NCBI GenBank assembly: GCA_043742955.1
Contig: JAYTXL010000027.1
Coordinates: 1 to 64,000, forward strand
Length of the DNA: 64,000 bases
Reading direction: 5' to 3'
Origin: JAYTXL01 sp043742955
Lineage (GTDB): Bacteria > Verrucomicrobiota > Verrucomicrobiia > Limisphaerales > JAYTXL01
Each line of letters opens with the position of its first letter. The stretch's first letter is position 1. A program made the position numbers and the translations under genes. Under the pieces are notes generated by a model that had not been told where the DNA came from, did no database searches, and saw only the letters and a list, made by a program, of their open reading frames with translations. Below, piece after piece: positions 54,526 to 64,000 of the stretch.

Positions 54526-56343
54526 ATGAAAACTCTCCCACTGTCCCAACCCAAACAACCCATGAAAAACATCCGTTCTCTCCTTCATTTCCTGGGGGTC
54601 GCGTGCGCCGCGATCCTCCTCGTGGCCGCCGCACCCACCGCGCGCGCGGCCACTCCAACCCCGCCCGGCAAGCTGACCTATCAAGGGTTTCTTACCGACG
54701 GCAACGGCCTGCCCTTGGGCAATGCGTTGCCCGTCAACAGCACCGTCATTTTCCGCATCTACAAGAATGCCACCGGGGTATCGGCTTCCGACATTGTGTG
54801 GTCCGAATCGCAGGTGGTGACGATTGACAAGGGTCACTTCAGCGTCCTGCTGGGTGAAGGCACGCTCGTGACGGGCGAACCGAACACCAACAACCTTGCG
54901 GGCGTTTTCACCGGCGCGGACGCGTCTGACCGTTTCATGGGAATTACGATCGGCACCACCAATATCAGTCCGCGGCTGCAGTTCCTGCCCGCGCCGTATG
55001 CGATGCTGGCGAAGAGTGCCAATGTGGTGGTGGATGGGTTGGGCAACTCGGTGCTCACCACGGGGACGAGCACGATCGGAATCAACAAAGGCACGGGCGT
55101 TCCAGTGTCCGCCTTGGATGTTAATGGCACGGTTACGGCGACCGGTTTACAGGTGAATGGCACCGCCAGTGCCACGACTTTTTCCGGAGCCCATTCGGGT
55201 AACGCCTCGGGTTTGACTTCCATCCCCGCCGGCCAACTCACCGGCACGGTGCCGAATGCCCAACTCTCGGGCACCTACGGCAATGCGCTGACGCTGAACA
55301 ACGCCGGGAACAGCCTTTCGGGTAATGGTTCGGGTCTGACCTCGCTCAACGGCAACAATATCACGGCGGGAACGATCCCTGACTCCAAACTGGCCACCAT
55401 CACAACCGGGGGTAAAGTTGCGAACTCCGCGACCACCGCCACCAGTGGAAACAGCGGAAATACCATCGTAATGCGGGATGGAAACGGCGATTTCACCGCC
55501 GGCTCCATCGGCCTTGGTGGTGTGGCTGCAACGAAAGCGCCGTTGCAGATTAGCAGTTTTTACAATACCAGTGTGGGTCCAAATAGCGGCCTTGGTCTTG
55601 GTGGGGTGTTTTCAACTGCAACGACCGGAACTAGGTCCATTTCTATTTATGCCGATCTCGATGTGAGCGCCCGCCAGTTCCTCGCTTTCTCGGACGAGCG
55701 GATCAAGCGTATTGAGGGGCGCTCAGATACCAGCCAAGATCTAACCACGCTGCTCGGGATTGAGATCACGGACTATCGCTACAAAGACGTGGTTGGGAAA
55801 GGCAACGATCCGCATAAAAAGGTCATCGCCCAGCAAGTGGAGAAGGTCTTCGCCCAAGCGGTTAGCAAACACACCGACACGGTGCCCGACATCTACCAGA
55901 AAGCGCAGCTCAAGGATGGCTGGGTGGAGCTGGCGACGGATCTCAAGAAAGGTGAGCGCGTGAGGTTAATTTGCGACAAGGGTGAAGGCGTCTACGAAGT
56001 GCTTGAAGTGACCAAAACCAAGTTCCGCACCTCCCTCAAACTGGAAGGGAATAAGGTTTTTGTTTTTGGCCGAGAGGTGAACGATTTCCGCAACGTGGAT
56101 TACGAGGCGATCGCGATGCTGAACGTGTCGGCCACGCAGGAACTGGCGAAACAGGTTCAGGCTTTGCAGAAAAGCGAGGCGCGCGTGGCTGAACTCGAAC
56201 AGAAAGTTTCCAAAATGGACACTCTCGAGCGTGAGGTGGCGCAGCTGAAGAAGATGGTCGCGCAGCTGGCCGACCTGCGAAAGGGCGAACGTCCTGTCGC
56301 CGGGGCGGCGGCGAGTGAGCTCAAAGCCCAAGCCTCACGCTAA
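54526..56343 (+). CDS. Secreted fibre-like protein with C-terminal S74 chaperone domain
   Basis: The 605-residue protein has a signal peptide (FLGVACAAILLVAAAPTARA). A long repetitive Gly/Asn/Thr/Ser-rich fibre region (residues 160-370, with turns like GNASGLTSIPAGQLTGT) follows. Near residue 385 comes FLAFSDERIKRIEG, the hallmark of the peptidase S74 intramolecular chaperone, whose Ser-Lys pair cuts before SDERIK in phage tail spikes. Past it lies a coiled coil (residues about 535-585). S74 domains trimerise fibres and then cleave themselves off. A second Met, MKNIRSLL at 54562, is an alternative start. It is probably a surface fibre. Confidence 0.85.
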   Translation: MKTLPLSQPKQPMKNIRSLLHFLGVACAAILLVAAAPTARAATPTPPGKLTYQGFLTDGNGLPLGNALPVNSTVIFRIYKNATGVSASDIVWSESQVVTIDKGHFSVLLGEGTLVTGEPNTNNLAGVFTGADASDRFMGITIGTTNISPRLQFLPAPYAMLAKSANVVVDGLGNSVLTTGTSTIGINKGTGVPVSALDVNGTVTATGLQVNGTASATTFSGAHSGNASGLTSIPAGQLTGTVPNAQLSGTYGNALTLNNAGNSLSGNGSGLTSLNGNNITAGTIPDSKLATITTGGKVANSATTATSGNSGNTIVMRDGNGDFTAGSIGLGGVAATKAPLQISSFYNTSVGPNSGLGLGGVFSTATTGTRSISIYADLDVSARQFLAFSDERIKRIEGRSDTSQDLTTLLGIEITDYRYKDVVGKGNDPHKKVIAQQVEKVFAQAVSKHTDTVPDIYQKAQLKDGWVELATDLKKGERVRLICDKGEGVYEVLEVTKTKFRTSLKLEGNKVFVFGREVNDFRNVDYEAIAMLNVSATQELAKQVQALQKSEARVAELEQKVSKMDTLEREVAQLKKMVAQLADLRKGERPVAGAAASELKAQASR

Positions 56344-56480
56344 CGAATAGTTTCTAGCCATGTTTTCGTTGCCCCTATGTTGGACCCGGCGCCTTCGCCT
56401 GGCTGCCAAATGCAGCGGCTCTACGTCGCTCTGGTTCTGGGCGCGTCCGCCCGTGGCGTTTATTTCAGTCTTTTGAATCT

Positions 56481-59400
56481 ATGAAACGGCTTTTATTCCT
56501 CGTGGCTGCCGCCCTCGCGCTCTGGGTATCGGCGGGCACGGCGCAGGTCATCCAGTTTGACCAGAGCGCGGTGCTTTATTCCACCAACTACCAGCGCGGC
56601 GTAAATTATCGGTCCATTCGCGGGGTGCCCATTTCCAACACCGCCAATGTTCCCCCGGGTTCAGACGGCCGGGAGCCGATTCCCAACAGCGCCCAGACCA
56701 ACCAATTTCAGGGCTTCGTTTCTTATGGTGCCGTCGTCCGGCCCGTGACCAGTACGAATCTGGTGGGGACCAGCAGCTTTGCGCAGAACGCTTCAAATAT
56801 CGGCCTGCCGCGCGCCACCAATTCCAGTGGGACGGTGCTGATCGTGCTGCGCTCGGCGCAAGTGGGTGCCCAATATTTCAGCCGACAGGTTTCCTTCTTC
56901 TACGGCGCGGTCATTCCGCCGCCCACGACGGACGTCGATGGTAATCTGCTCGCGAACGCCAAGCCGGAGGATTATTGGGTGGCTGAGCCGTACACCACCA
57001 ACGGTCACACCAACGCTCCCTATTATTGGAGTCCGCACGCCGGCGCGGTGTTTGCGGTTCAGCCCGGTCCGATCCAGGTCAGTTGGAAAAAAGCCCAGCC
57101 CAGCACCACGGTGCCTTCCGGGTATCCCAATACCAACCGTTACTACTTTGATTCCGGGCTCTATTACACGTTTAGCAACGCGACCTATATCGTCTCCGGC
57201 AGCGCCGTGAAACCACCCCGCAAGATATATTGGACGGAAGGCGTGTTCCGGGCGACGGGCAAGCCCGTGGCCGTGCCGACAGCGCGGGTGGGCGCCGTGC
57301 AAATTGTTTATAATACCAACACCTTCCCCCAGCGGGTTACCAATGAGTTTGTGGCGACCGGCCAGTCGTTCGTGGTGGACAATGTGACCAACCGGGTGCA
57401 AGAGCTGCGCACCCTTTGGTATGATACGCAGCAGGGGCAGATTTATGCGTATAACCGGGAGGGGCGGGTATTTCTGGAATTGCTGGGCGACTCGCTCGGC
57501 GGCAACGTCCGGCGGCACCTTGGGTATGAGATCGTGGATGTTTACCAACAGCCCACGCCACTCGACATCGTCGCCGAGCTGGGCGAGCTCATCACCCCGA
57601 ATGTGGATGGAACTCCCGATGATACTTTGAATTCGGAGCTGGTGTTGGTCGGCGCGGCGCAGTCCTTTCTGTATTCGCACCCGATTCAAGGCAGTGACCG
57701 GACCGATCGCTATGCCGCAGAAGAGACGGTGAACCTGAACGATGTGCTGGTCCACTGGACTGAAGCAGGCATTGAAGGCCTGCGCTGGCCGTCGATCTAT
57801 GGGCGTTACAAGCTGGTTTGGCCTGCCAACATTGCCAAATACAGCCACTACGTCCGCCCGCTGGTATCGACCGAGGCCGAGGCCCGGCTAACGGCTGTGC
57901 CGTTGCCAGCGGAGAATGTGCCGGCGATTCAATATCAGGACGCCTTGGACCAACCGCGTGCCAAGTTGACTGAATCCTCCAAGTTCTACACCTTTCTGGC
58001 GACAAATTACCCGGCGCATCGCACGCTCCTGCGGCTGACGGCGGGCGATAATGTGGCCTTCGAGCGGGTGTTCTCCTGGCTGGATGTGAATCTCAAGTCC
58101 ACCAATTTCAACCGTACCTTGGCCACCAATTTGACGGCGGTCTCCGACTTCTATCTGACCGGCGTGGATTACCCGACCACCCCCGCCTATCTAAATGGTA
58201 GAACGCGCGGCGTGAATGGTGATTGGAAGCTCTATGTCCGGGATACTGCGGGGACTGATTCCGGCTCGATTGTTTCCTGGGCGATGCAGGTGGTGACCAC
58301 CAACGCAGATTCCGGCACTTTGTCGACCACTGAAGTCCAGAACGCCAGCGGCATTACCATCCTGGACAACGCAAACGCGAATCCATACCCCTCTCCGCTC
58401 ACGATTACCGGCATCACGGATGCCGTCGTCAAAATTCGGGTGAAGCTCAATGGCGTTACCCACACTTATCCAAAGGACATTGATATCCTGCTGGTGAGTC
58501 CAGCCGGAAAAGTATGTTCCATCATGTCGGCCGCTGGCGGTGGTAATCCGGGCATCATCGCGGTGAACCTTATCCTGGACGATGCCGCGAGCACTTTGCT
58601 TCCCACGACGCAGATCACCAGCGGCACATTCAAACCCACCCACTATGGCGCTGATGAGGCGTTGCCTCCGGGTGCCACCGGCAGCATCCTGACCTCGCTG
58701 GCGGCACTTTTGGAAGCCGTGCCCGCGCCGCCCACCCCAACTCCCTGGCCGAGCGGCCCCACCGCACCCGGGGTGGTGAACCGAATTGCCTACGTGGGTG
58801 AGCGCATCGAGGCCAGCGGTATTGGAGAGCAACCCTTGGCGGGCTATATTCTGCAGAGCAAAGGCACTTCGTTTCATCCGGACGCTTACAAGGATCCGTT
58901 CGTGAGCGGATTCGACCTGGCAGGCCGAGGCGCGATCATCCCCGTGAACGCCATTCCCGGTGCCAACAACCTTGACATCTGGTGGTTCCGGGTCAACTCA
59001 ACAGACGAGGTGAAGAATCTGGCCAACGGCTTCAAACCCATCTATTGGCCGGAAGTTATCGGCCGTTATACCCTCGCGTGGCCAGCCAGCCCCCGTGAGA
59101 TCGTGCTTGCGAGCAACGACGGCAGCGGGGCGATGGACAGCCTGCTCCAGCGCGGGACGATCTACACGCAGAATGATCCAACGAAGCCAGGCTTCAACCC
59201 GAACGAGGAACACGCGATCATGCTCGGGGGAACCGCCTATGCGCTGCGGGACGACCTGAATCTCACCGGGGCCACGGTGCCGGCGGTGCTATCCGGAGTG
59301 GGGGCGACCTATTCCTCCGATCCCTTCGTGCTGCTGGATTACACCGGGGCGGATGGTCGTCCGGCGCTCCAGGCTTTCAAGGTGCTGCGGGAAAAGCCGT

Positions 59401-62400
59401 CGGAAGGGATCGTCTTTGACTATATTATCGAGGCGGGCAAGCAGCTGCAGCCGCCAATGCCGCTGTCCTTTCTGCCGGCACCGGTGGACGGGGTGGGGGC
59501 GAATGCCGTGAACTACAACACTGAGCCGTCGGGAAACGCCGGCGATCTTCCGGTGGGCTGGACCCCGGTGCAGGATTCCGGCAGCTATGCGAACTACAAG
59601 CAGTTTACCTACAAGGATCGCAAGGACTCTTTCTGGGTCATGCGCGGGCCGCACGCCGGTTTGCCCGCATTGCAGGCGGGCACGTACAGCGTGGTTTCGA
59701 ATGCCTTCTTCACGAATTTAACGGCGGCGACGGCGGTGGTGGGTCAGCCCTTCACCAATGTGTTCCACACGTCGCGGCGCACGGAGTCGTTGGTGCTCAG
59801 CCTGGTTTCACCCACCGCCTTGCCGGAGGGACTGCAGATCATCGGGGTAAGGCTCGTCGGCGTCCCGAACAGCGCCGGATCAAATTTTTATACCTTCACC
59901 CTGACTGATGACGGTGTGTCTGTGACCAATACGCTCTCGCTGAACATCAAGACCAACGGCAGCGTGGTGGCGCAGGGCCCGCTGACGATTACGAGCTACA
60001 ACAAGTATGCGTTTAACAATGCGGTGTATGTGGACCGTCCGCCGGTGCTCGCTGCGCCGGCCGAGACGAACAACTGTTTCACGATGCGTTTCTACTACAA
60101 GACCCAGCGGGGATTTGCCTGGCCGGGACTGCAAAATTCGCCGGCGGAGGGGAGCATTGTGCCCTACCTGCGGCCGGTGGGTAGTGCGGCCAATCCGGCG
60201 GCCAGCTCCACTCCGTCGCTGGATATCGTCTATCGACCGGTGTGGCCAAGCATCACGCCGACGATGATGTTTGGCCAAAGCCTGACCGGGACAGCGGATG
60301 GCGGCCTGCCGGACGTGCGCGGCCAGACCAGCGTACAGGTGCTTTACCAACAGTCCATCGCGAAGGACATCGTTGCCGCCAAACCGGCGGTGGTATTACA
60401 CGATCCCACGGCACCGAAGTATTTTGCCCTGAAGGACAATAGCTCAGCCGGATTGGCGCAGATACCAGACGGCGTGCGGCAGGAGGTTTACCAAGGAAAG
60501 ACCTATTTCCCGAATCTTCCGCCGCATCTGGCCCAGCGTTTCTATTTCGACCCGGACCGGGGAGCGAAAGGCAGTCTCGTATTTAAGGGTGAATATAAGG
60601 ACGAGGTCTTGGGGGAGAAATATCTCCTGCTGAATGTGCTGCGCGGTTCCAGTCTGGCGCGGGGCGATGATCTTGCCACCGTGTTGAATCTCTGTCCCGC
60701 CGCTCCGGCGGACCAGAAAGCGGCCTGGGACGCGGCGATCACGAATGGAATGGTGGCGACCGTCCTGACCAAGTATGAGAATCCGGCAGTCCCGGGCCAG
60801 TTTATCGACGACCCCAGCCTCACGCGGACCGTCGGCATTGGCAATCTCATTGAGGTGACGGATAGCCAGACGGCAGTGGATAGTTATGCCCTGACTGCCA
60901 GCGGACCGGGCCAAGGGTACGTAACCCTGATTACGGCCAATAGCGGCAACCCGGACCAAACCCCCACGGGTGACAAGGTCTCGGTCTTTGTCGTCAAGGT
61001 CACCGGCAAGCTTTTCCCGGGTGAAATAAAGATCGTTCCTTCGGCGAACCCGCTGAGCGAGGTCAGCTCCTTCCAGCATACTCCGGATCTGGCCGGGCGT
61101 TTCGATGAGTATGAATACGAATGGAAAATCAACCCGCCGGTCGACGGAAATCCGCCGGTCACCGATGCGACCATGAGTCGTTATCAGCCGCTCATCACGG
61201 GGCTCGGCCTGCCGCGCTATACGCTCGGCGGCAGCGGGATTCAAGCGTTGGTGGACAACTATATCGTGTTGCGTTACCGCCCCAAGAATACGAGCCACCC
61301 GCTCTACAATCAGTGGTCGGAGTGGACGACGCCGCCGACGCTGGCCGAGGGTTGGATCAAACGCGTGCTGGCCGGAATCAACCCGTTCAATCAGCGCGTC
61401 ACCGACCTCTACAATCACACCGTCAACACGGATGCCAACATCCTCACCTCGGCGGGGAAACGCTGGGAGGGCGATGTGGCCCTGAATCTGAAGAGCATCA
61501 ACAATTATGGTTTGATTGAGATTTATGAAACCGTATTGCGCAGCGGCGAGAGCTTGAGCATCAATGCCGGAATTAACTTTGGCCCGGCCAACGATGCTTT
61601 GCTGCTTGCCGCCGGTTACTTGAATGATCTCTACATGCTGGTGGGCAATGAGGCCTACGCCGATGCCGCCAATCCGACCATTGGCATCGGGACGAAGGAC
61701 AGCACCTACGGCTCAATTGCCACGTCGCTGTTCGCGTTCAAAGGCCAGGTTCCGACCTTGCTCGACGAGGAATTGGCGCTGCTCCGGGGGCGCGATGATG
61801 TGGCCCAGCCGGGAGTCACGACGACGCCGGTTTATAATCGGCTGGTCTGGAACTACACGCGCGGCATCGATGCGGGCGAGGTGATCTACGCCCTGAACTA
61901 TAATATCCTCGACCAAAACACCGATGGCAAAGTCAATGCTGCGGATGCCGCCAAGCTGTATCCCCAGGGTCACGGCGACGCTTATGGCCACTATCTGACG
62001 GCGCTCAAGGGGTATTATGGGCTGTTGATGAACCCGAAGTTCGACTGGGTGCCGCGCGCGGAGGCCGTGACCATTTTGGGAAAGGCGGTGTCAGTGGATT
62101 ATCTGGATGAACGGAAGTTTGCCACCGCCGCGGCGGCCGTGGCGCGCACCGGTCGGCAGGTTTTTGACCTGACGTGGCGCAAGGATTATGTGCCGGGCAA
62201 AGACTTGGGCTGGGCACGCTTTTCCACCAACCGGGTTTCCAGCCGGGTCATGGTGAGTGGCACCGTGACTAATAATGTTGTGCGGGAGTGGGGCGCGGAC
62301 CAGTGGGCGTCACGCACCGGGCAGGGGGCCTTCCTAAGCTGGGTGGTGGGCAATGCGATCCTGCCGGATGTGGATCCGGATCCGACGCATGAAGGCATCC

Positions 62401-64000
62401 AAAAGATTGATCGCACCACCGTGCCGGAGCTGAAAGAGTTGGTGCTGACCGCCGCCGATTTGCAGACCGCGCTGGACAACGCGGAGGGGCGCCTGACGCC
62501 GATGGGTCTGTCGGAAGGAAGCCTGGCCTTTGACATCAACCCCAATCTGGTGGTGGGGACGTCGCCGGAAACCCACTTTGAACAAATCTATAGCCGGGCA
62601 AAAACGACGCTCAACAACGCCGTGGCGGCCTTCGACGATGCCAAAGATGTCACCCGGTTGATGCGCAGCGAGCAGGATTCATTGGCCGATGTTCAGGCCG
62701 CTGTGAACCAGCAGGAACTGGCTTATATGAACGCGTTGATTGAGATTTACGGCACCCCGTATACCGATGACATCGGGCCCGGCAAGACCAATCCCGATCC
62801 GGATTATGCGGGGCCGGATCTGAAGCACTACATGTATGTGGAAACCCCCGAAAGGAATTTTGGGAATAACTTCAGCTTCGCGGCGCAGACGTACCGGGTG
62901 GATGTGCAGCAGCTTCCCGATGCCTGGACGAACACGATTTACGCGGATTTTAGCTTCTATAATACCAACAACGGTTCGATCAATTACCGGACGAACACGA
63001 TTGAATACAGCATTGGTGATTACGGCATGTTCTCGAAACCGGCCACGTGGTCGGGACGAAGAAAGTCGCCCGGAAAAATTCAGCAGGGGATTTCGGATTA
63101 TATCGCGGCTCAAAGCAAACTCCGGAGCGCACTGGAGGACGCGAAACAGGCCAAGCTGGATTTGGATAAGGCGCTGAACGTATTCAACGTGTTTAATGCG
63201 GTGCCGATCACCGCCAACAACATTGCGGCGCAAAACGTGCAATACGAAGTTGAGGAGCTCAATACGCACCTGGCCATCGCCGAGAAATTCCAGGACTCCA
63301 TCGTCACCGCGTTGCAGGATACCCGTCAATCCATTGTGGACTCGATTCCCAAAGAGGCGATTTTTGGTTTGGCGAACGGCGGTGATCTCGCTTTTCCGGC
63401 ACGGATTGCGGCCTGGGCCGTGGGCATTGGACTAGAGGCCGTGACGCTGGCGGCCGGCGATATCTACTTCACGGTCACCAGCAATTCCCTGCTGGAAAAA
63501 CAAAAGACGCTGCGAGACTACGCCAACACCAATGCGCAGTTGCAGGACGATTTGGACACCAAGAATGCCGTGTTGCAACTGGGAGCCCAACTCGGGGCGT
63601 ACCAAAGCACTCTGGCGGCCATCAACGAGCGCGCGCGCGGCCTCGAGGATGCCGACCGTGCCTACCGCGCGCTGGTCGCCCAGGGGGATCGCGTGCAAAG
63701 CGAACGTGAAACCTATCGCCAGCGAGTCGCGGCTGTCATCCAGGGATTCCGGACGCGGGACGCCGCCTTCCGCATTTTCCGCAACGAGAAGCTGGAGCGC
63801 TACAAGACCCTCTTCGACCTCGCGGCGCGCTACGCTTTCCTCGCCGCCAACGCCTACGACTATGAGACCGGGTTGCTTTATACGCCCACGGGCAAGGCGT
63901 TTATCAACCGCATCGTCAGTTCCCGCGCGTTGGGGGTGGTAAAGGATGGCGAACCGCAATACGCCGGCAGCAACACCGGCGATCCCGGTCTGTCCAGTGC
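56481..64000 (+). CDS. Giant secreted multidomain protein, 5' part only
   Basis: The ATG at 56481 opens a frame with no stop for 7,520 bases, to the window edge: at least 2,506 codons. It begins with a signal peptide (MKRLLFLVAAALALW). Two P-domain-like segments of proprotein-convertase type follow: one ends in GVNGDWKLYVRDTAGTDSG (residues about 575-593) and a second begins near residue 615 with PKDIDILLVSPAGKVC. A repeated motif (YGRYKLVWPA near 455, IGRYTLAWPA near 862) points to internal duplication. A dockerin/EF-hand-like loop DQNTDGKVNAADAAKLYP lies near residue 1811. The last 300 residues are helical coiled coil (QSKLRSALEDAKQAKLDLDK). No enzyme active site is evident; a huge surface or exported adhesin is likely. 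Confidence 0.87.
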   Translation, partial: MKRLLFLVAAALALWVSAGTAQVIQFDQSAVLYSTNYQRGVNYRSIRGVPISNTANVPPGSDGREPIPNSAQTNQFQGFVSYGAVVRPVTSTNLVGTSSFAQNASNIGLPRATNSSGTVLIVLRSAQVGAQYFSRQVSFFYGAVIPPPTTDVDGNLLANAKPEDYWVAEPYTTNGHTNAPYYWSPHAGAVFAVQPGPIQVSWKKAQPSTTVPSGYPNTNRYYFDSGLYYTFSNATYIVSGSAVKPPRKIYWTEGVFRATGKPVAVPTARVGAVQIVYNTNTFPQRVTNEFVATGQSFVVDNVTNRVQELRTLWYDTQQGQIYAYNREGRVFLELLGDSLGGNVRRHLGYEIVDVYQQPTPLDIVAELGELITPNVDGTPDDTLNSELVLVGAAQSFLYSHPIQGSDRTDRYAAEETVNLNDVLVHWTEAGIEGLRWPSIYGRYKLVWPANIAKYSHYVRPLVSTEAEARLTAVPLPAENVPAIQYQDALDQPRAKLTESSKFYTFLATNYPAHRTLLRLTAGDNVAFERVFSWLDVNLKSTNFNRTLATNLTAVSDFYLTGVDYPTTPAYLNGRTRGVNGDWKLYVRDTAGTDSGSIVSWAMQVVTTNADSGTLSTTEVQNASGITILDNANANPYPSPLTITGITDAVVKIRVKLNGVTHTYPKDIDILLVSPAGKVCSIMSAAGGGNPGIIAVNLILDDAASTLLPTTQITSGTFKPTHYGADEALPPGATGSILTSLAALLEAVPAPPTPTPWPSGPTAPGVVNRIAYVGERIEASGIGEQPLAGYILQSKGTSFHPDAYKDPFVSGFDLAGRGAIIPVNAIPGANNLDIWWFRVNSTDEVKNLANGFKPIYWPEVIGRYTLAWPASPREIVLASNDGSGAMDSLLQRGTIYTQNDPTKPGFNPNEEHAIMLGGTAYALRDDLNLTGATVPAVLSGVGATYSSDPFVLLDYTGADGRPALQAFKVLREKPSEGIVFDYIIEAGKQLQPPMPLSFLPAPVDGVGANAVNYNTEPSGNAGDLPVGWTPVQDSGSYANYKQFTYKDRKDSFWVMRGPHAGLPALQAGTYSVVSNAFFTNLTAATAVVGQPFTNVFHTSRRTESLVLSLVSPTALPEGLQIIGVRLVGVPNSAGSNFYTFTLTDDGVSVTNTLSLNIKTNGSVVAQGPLTITSYNKYAFNNAVYVDRPPVLAAPAETNNCFTMRFYYKTQRGFAWPGLQNSPAEGSIVPYLRPVGSAANPAASSTPSLDIVYRPVWPSITPTMMFGQSLTGTADGGLPDVRGQTSVQVLYQQSIAKDIVAAKPAVVLHDPTAPKYFALKDNSSAGLAQIPDGVRQEVYQGKTYFPNLPPHLAQRFYFDPDRGAKGSLVFKGEYKDEVLGEKYLLLNVLRGSSLARGDDLATVLNLCPAAPADQKAAWDAAITNGMVATVLTKYENPAVPGQFIDDPSLTRTVGIGNLIEVTDSQTAVDSYALTASGPGQGYVTLITANSGNPDQTPTGDKVSVFVVKVTGKLFPGEIKIVPSANPLSEVSSFQHTPDLAGRFDEYEYEWKINPPVDGNPPVTDATMSRYQPLITGLGLPRYTLGGSGIQALVDNYIVLRYRPKNTSHPLYNQWSEWTTPPTLAEGWIKRVLAGINPFNQRVTDLYNHTVNTDANILTSAGKRWEGDVALNLKSINNYGLIEIYETVLRSGESLSINAGINFGPANDALLLAAGYLNDLYMLVGNEAYADAANPTIGIGTKDSTYGSIATSLFAFKGQVPTLLDEELALLRGRDDVAQPGVTTTPVYNRLVWNYTRGIDAGEVIYALNYNILDQNTDGKVNAADAAKLYPQGHGDAYGHYLTALKGYYGLLMNPKFDWVPRAEAVTILGKAVSVDYLDERKFATAAAAVARTGRQVFDLTWRKDYVPGKDLGWARFSTNRVSSRVMVSGTVTNNVVREWGADQWASRTGQGAFLSWVVGNAILPDVDPDPTHEGIQKIDRTTVPELKELVLTAADLQTALDNAEGRLTPMGLSEGSLAFDINPNLVVGTSPETHFEQIYSRAKTTLNNAVAAFDDAKDVTRLMRSEQDSLADVQAAVNQQELAYMNALIEIYGTPYTDDIGPGKTNPDPDYAGPDLKHYMYVETPERNFGNNFSFAAQTYRVDVQQLPDAWTNTIYADFSFYNTNNGSINYRTNTIEYSIGDYGMFSKPATWSGRRKSPGKIQQGISDYIAAQSKLRSALEDAKQAKLDLDKALNVFNVFNAVPITANNIAAQNVQYEVEELNTHLAIAEKFQDSIVTALQDTRQSIVDSIPKEAIFGLANGGDLAFPARIAAWAVGIGLEAVTLAAGDIYFTVTSNSLLEKQKTLRDYANTNAQLQDDLDTKNAVLQLGAQLGAYQSTLAAINERARGLEDADRAYRALVAQGDRVQSERETYRQRVAAVIQGFRTRDAAFRIFRNEKLERYKTLFDLAARYAFLAANAYDYETGLLYTPTGKAFINRIVSSRALGVVKDGEPQYAGSNTGDPGLSS

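Overview
The window looks like a chromosome segment of a GC-rich, Gram-negative PVC bacterium, most likely Verrucomicrobiota of the Pedosphaera/Limisphaera type. This is inferred from gene content, not from any rRNA. Pointers are FGly-type sulfatases, a PVC-style 'membrane-bound dehydrogenase' beta-propeller protein, squalene-cyclase-like and YdjY proteins, many secreted proteins, an outer-membrane export barrel, and hairpin repeats of a kind common in verrucomicrobial genomes. I found no tRNA, rRNA, CRISPR array, insertion-sequence transposase or prophage.

Layout. 1-7.4 kb: end of an alginate-export-like barrel gene, a vanadium-haloperoxidase/PAP2-like protein, a DoxX-like membrane protein, an M23 peptidase, a lipoprotein, a 32-residue basic protein with its own terminator, a sulfatase and a TIM-barrel isomerase. 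7.5-14.9 kb: an ABC export locus (large membrane protein, ATPase, two full permeases and an internally deleted third). 14.9-16.5 kb: infA and argG, divergent. 16.7-21.8 kb: an MglA-type GTPase cluster with four roadblock-type proteins, one fused to two CDGSH iron-sulfur motifs and one fused to a receiver and DUF4388/PATAN domain. 21.9-24.1 kb: an ExbD-ExbB-TonB-like motor set. 24.4-28.6 kb: a CobW-type metal GTPase, an FmdB-type zinc ribbon, superoxide dismutase, a second sulfatase and a small unknown protein.

28.7-43.1 kb is a respiratory complex I operon in the order nuoA B C D I H J K, an AAA+ ATPase gene, then L, M, a second M, and N. nuoE, nuoF and nuoG are absent. Palindromic repeats sit in the B-C, D-I and J-K spacers and, remarkably, inside the nuoL coding sequence at two places. 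The second of these contains a G7 run at which the nuoL frame breaks. A C10 run does something similar at the nuoI/nuoH junction. A related hairpin lies in frame inside rsmH.

43.1-52.3 kb holds a secreted beta-propeller protein, a DUF1080-like protein, rsmH, two FAD oxidoreductases, a YkgJ-like cysteine-cluster protein, a squalene-cyclase-like repeat protein and a YdjY-like protein. 52.6-64.0 kb is a run of three secreted surface-type genes. The last is a giant gene of at least 2,506 codons that stays open to the window edge.

The most promising candidates for undescribed biology are the MglA/roadblock/CDGSH/PATAN cluster beside a proton-motor set, the AAA+ ATPase built into the complex I operon, and the in-frame colonisation of housekeeping genes by palindromic elements.
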